From NCBI GenBank assembly GCA_951213105.1, contig OX578150.1, forward strand, positions 26,806,107 to 26,870,106: DNA of 64,000 nt, written 5' to 3'. Shown piece by piece: positions 63,596-64,000 of this stretch. How positions within the stretch are numbered: the stretch's first letter is position 1; each line of letters opens with the position of its first letter. The notes under the pieces were generated by a model. It saw nothing but the letters and a program-made list of their open reading frames with translations, had not been told where the DNA came from and did not search any database. The stretch is from Amaurobius ferox (taxonomy: Eukaryota; Arthropoda; Arachnida; Araneae; Amaurobiidae). A program made the position numbers and the translations under genes.

Positions 63596-64000
63596 GAGTG
63601 TCATGCCCCCCCTATTTAAGTGGAGTCCGCCTGCGCCCCCCTCCCCCGTTTGAGGCGCCTTGCCGTATTATATGCAATACATTATTGGGAAAATGAAAAC
63701 CACACATTTTATATCTTTTTTTATGCACACAACTTTTTCATTAATATAACTCCTTTACAAATTTTACAAGCAGAGAAATATCTCTAACGAAAGCAGTTTC
63801 ATTTCCAAAACGCTTTCAAAAATATTACACAATCGTCTGCCCTCCACTTGAACATTTCAAAATATTCGTTGGGACAAACACTTTGAGAAATTATTCTGAA
63901 ACAGCAATACTAACGGCTTCCAGGAAATATAAAATTGCTTTCCAAGTCGATGGAAAAGCAAGAAAAGAATATTTCCCCGATCTTCATGGAGAAGTTTCAG
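63596..64000. other. Unassigned sequence to the window end
   Basis: A C-rich patch (63605-63650) and then AT-rich sequence. The last 150 bases stay open in some frames, but I see no splice signal or motif to call an exon. Confidence 0.4.

Overview
This window is eukaryotic, AT-rich and almost entirely made of transposable elements and their debris. An arachnid, most likely a spider, is the best guess. The hints are the style of the LINE C-terminus at 62.9 kb, the tRNA-derived SINE family and the very dense short interspersed repeats. No rRNA, tRNA or protein sequence here fixes the species, so this is an inference. There are no bacterial-style genes or operons. The only exon that looks like a host gene is at 4893-5373 (+). 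It is a terminal exon with a SOCS box, resembling ankyrin-repeat/SOCS-box (ASB) proteins.

Layout. 1-10 kb: short interspersed elements (families A, B and C), the SOCS-box exon, two copies of an unnamed repeat (F) and a tRNA-SINE with a target-site duplication (TSD). 11.0-13.3 kb: a complete but dead hAT transposon with terminal inverted repeats (TIRs) and an 8-bp TSD. 13.6-18.6 kb: a nested stack and tandem array of A and B elements. 19.5-20.8 kb: a 146-bp satellite. 20.9-25.6 kb: decayed repeats D/E and tRNA-like SINE debris. 26.0-27.6 kb: a second satellite with a 143-bp higher-order period that runs into poly-T/poly-G. 28-34 kb: further A, B and C elements, with a chimeric 5S rRNA-tRNA SINE and a fold-back element nested inside one B copy. 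34.5-51.3 kb: a tandem pair of decayed Penelope-like reverse transcriptase genes on the minus strand. A young 11.6-kb Gypsy-type LTR retrotransposon has landed between them, with an intact 1973-residue Gag-Pol and a 4-bp TSD. 51.3-64 kb: more B, G, D/E and A copies, fold-back elements and a 5'-truncated LINE.

The dominant system is the A/B/C(/D) superfamily, present in about twenty copies or isolated ends. Each full copy has, in order, a terminal hairpin, a second hairpin, a TG/GTCT microsatellite, core blocks (about 150-bp tandem units in A), a block containing CTCGAGAACGG, and a conserved end. Part of that end is an inverted repeat of the terminal hairpin arm. That arm differs between families A and B, and all three positions change together. 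The layout recalls Helentron-associated interspersed elements such as Drosophila DINE-1, but no Rep/helicase partner lies in the window.

The most unusual single element is at 29758-30138. A nearly complete 5S rRNA sequence is joined to a tRNA-type SINE that has lost its B box, and perfect 14-bp direct repeats flank the whole unit. This suggests that the SINE swapped one pol III promoter for another.
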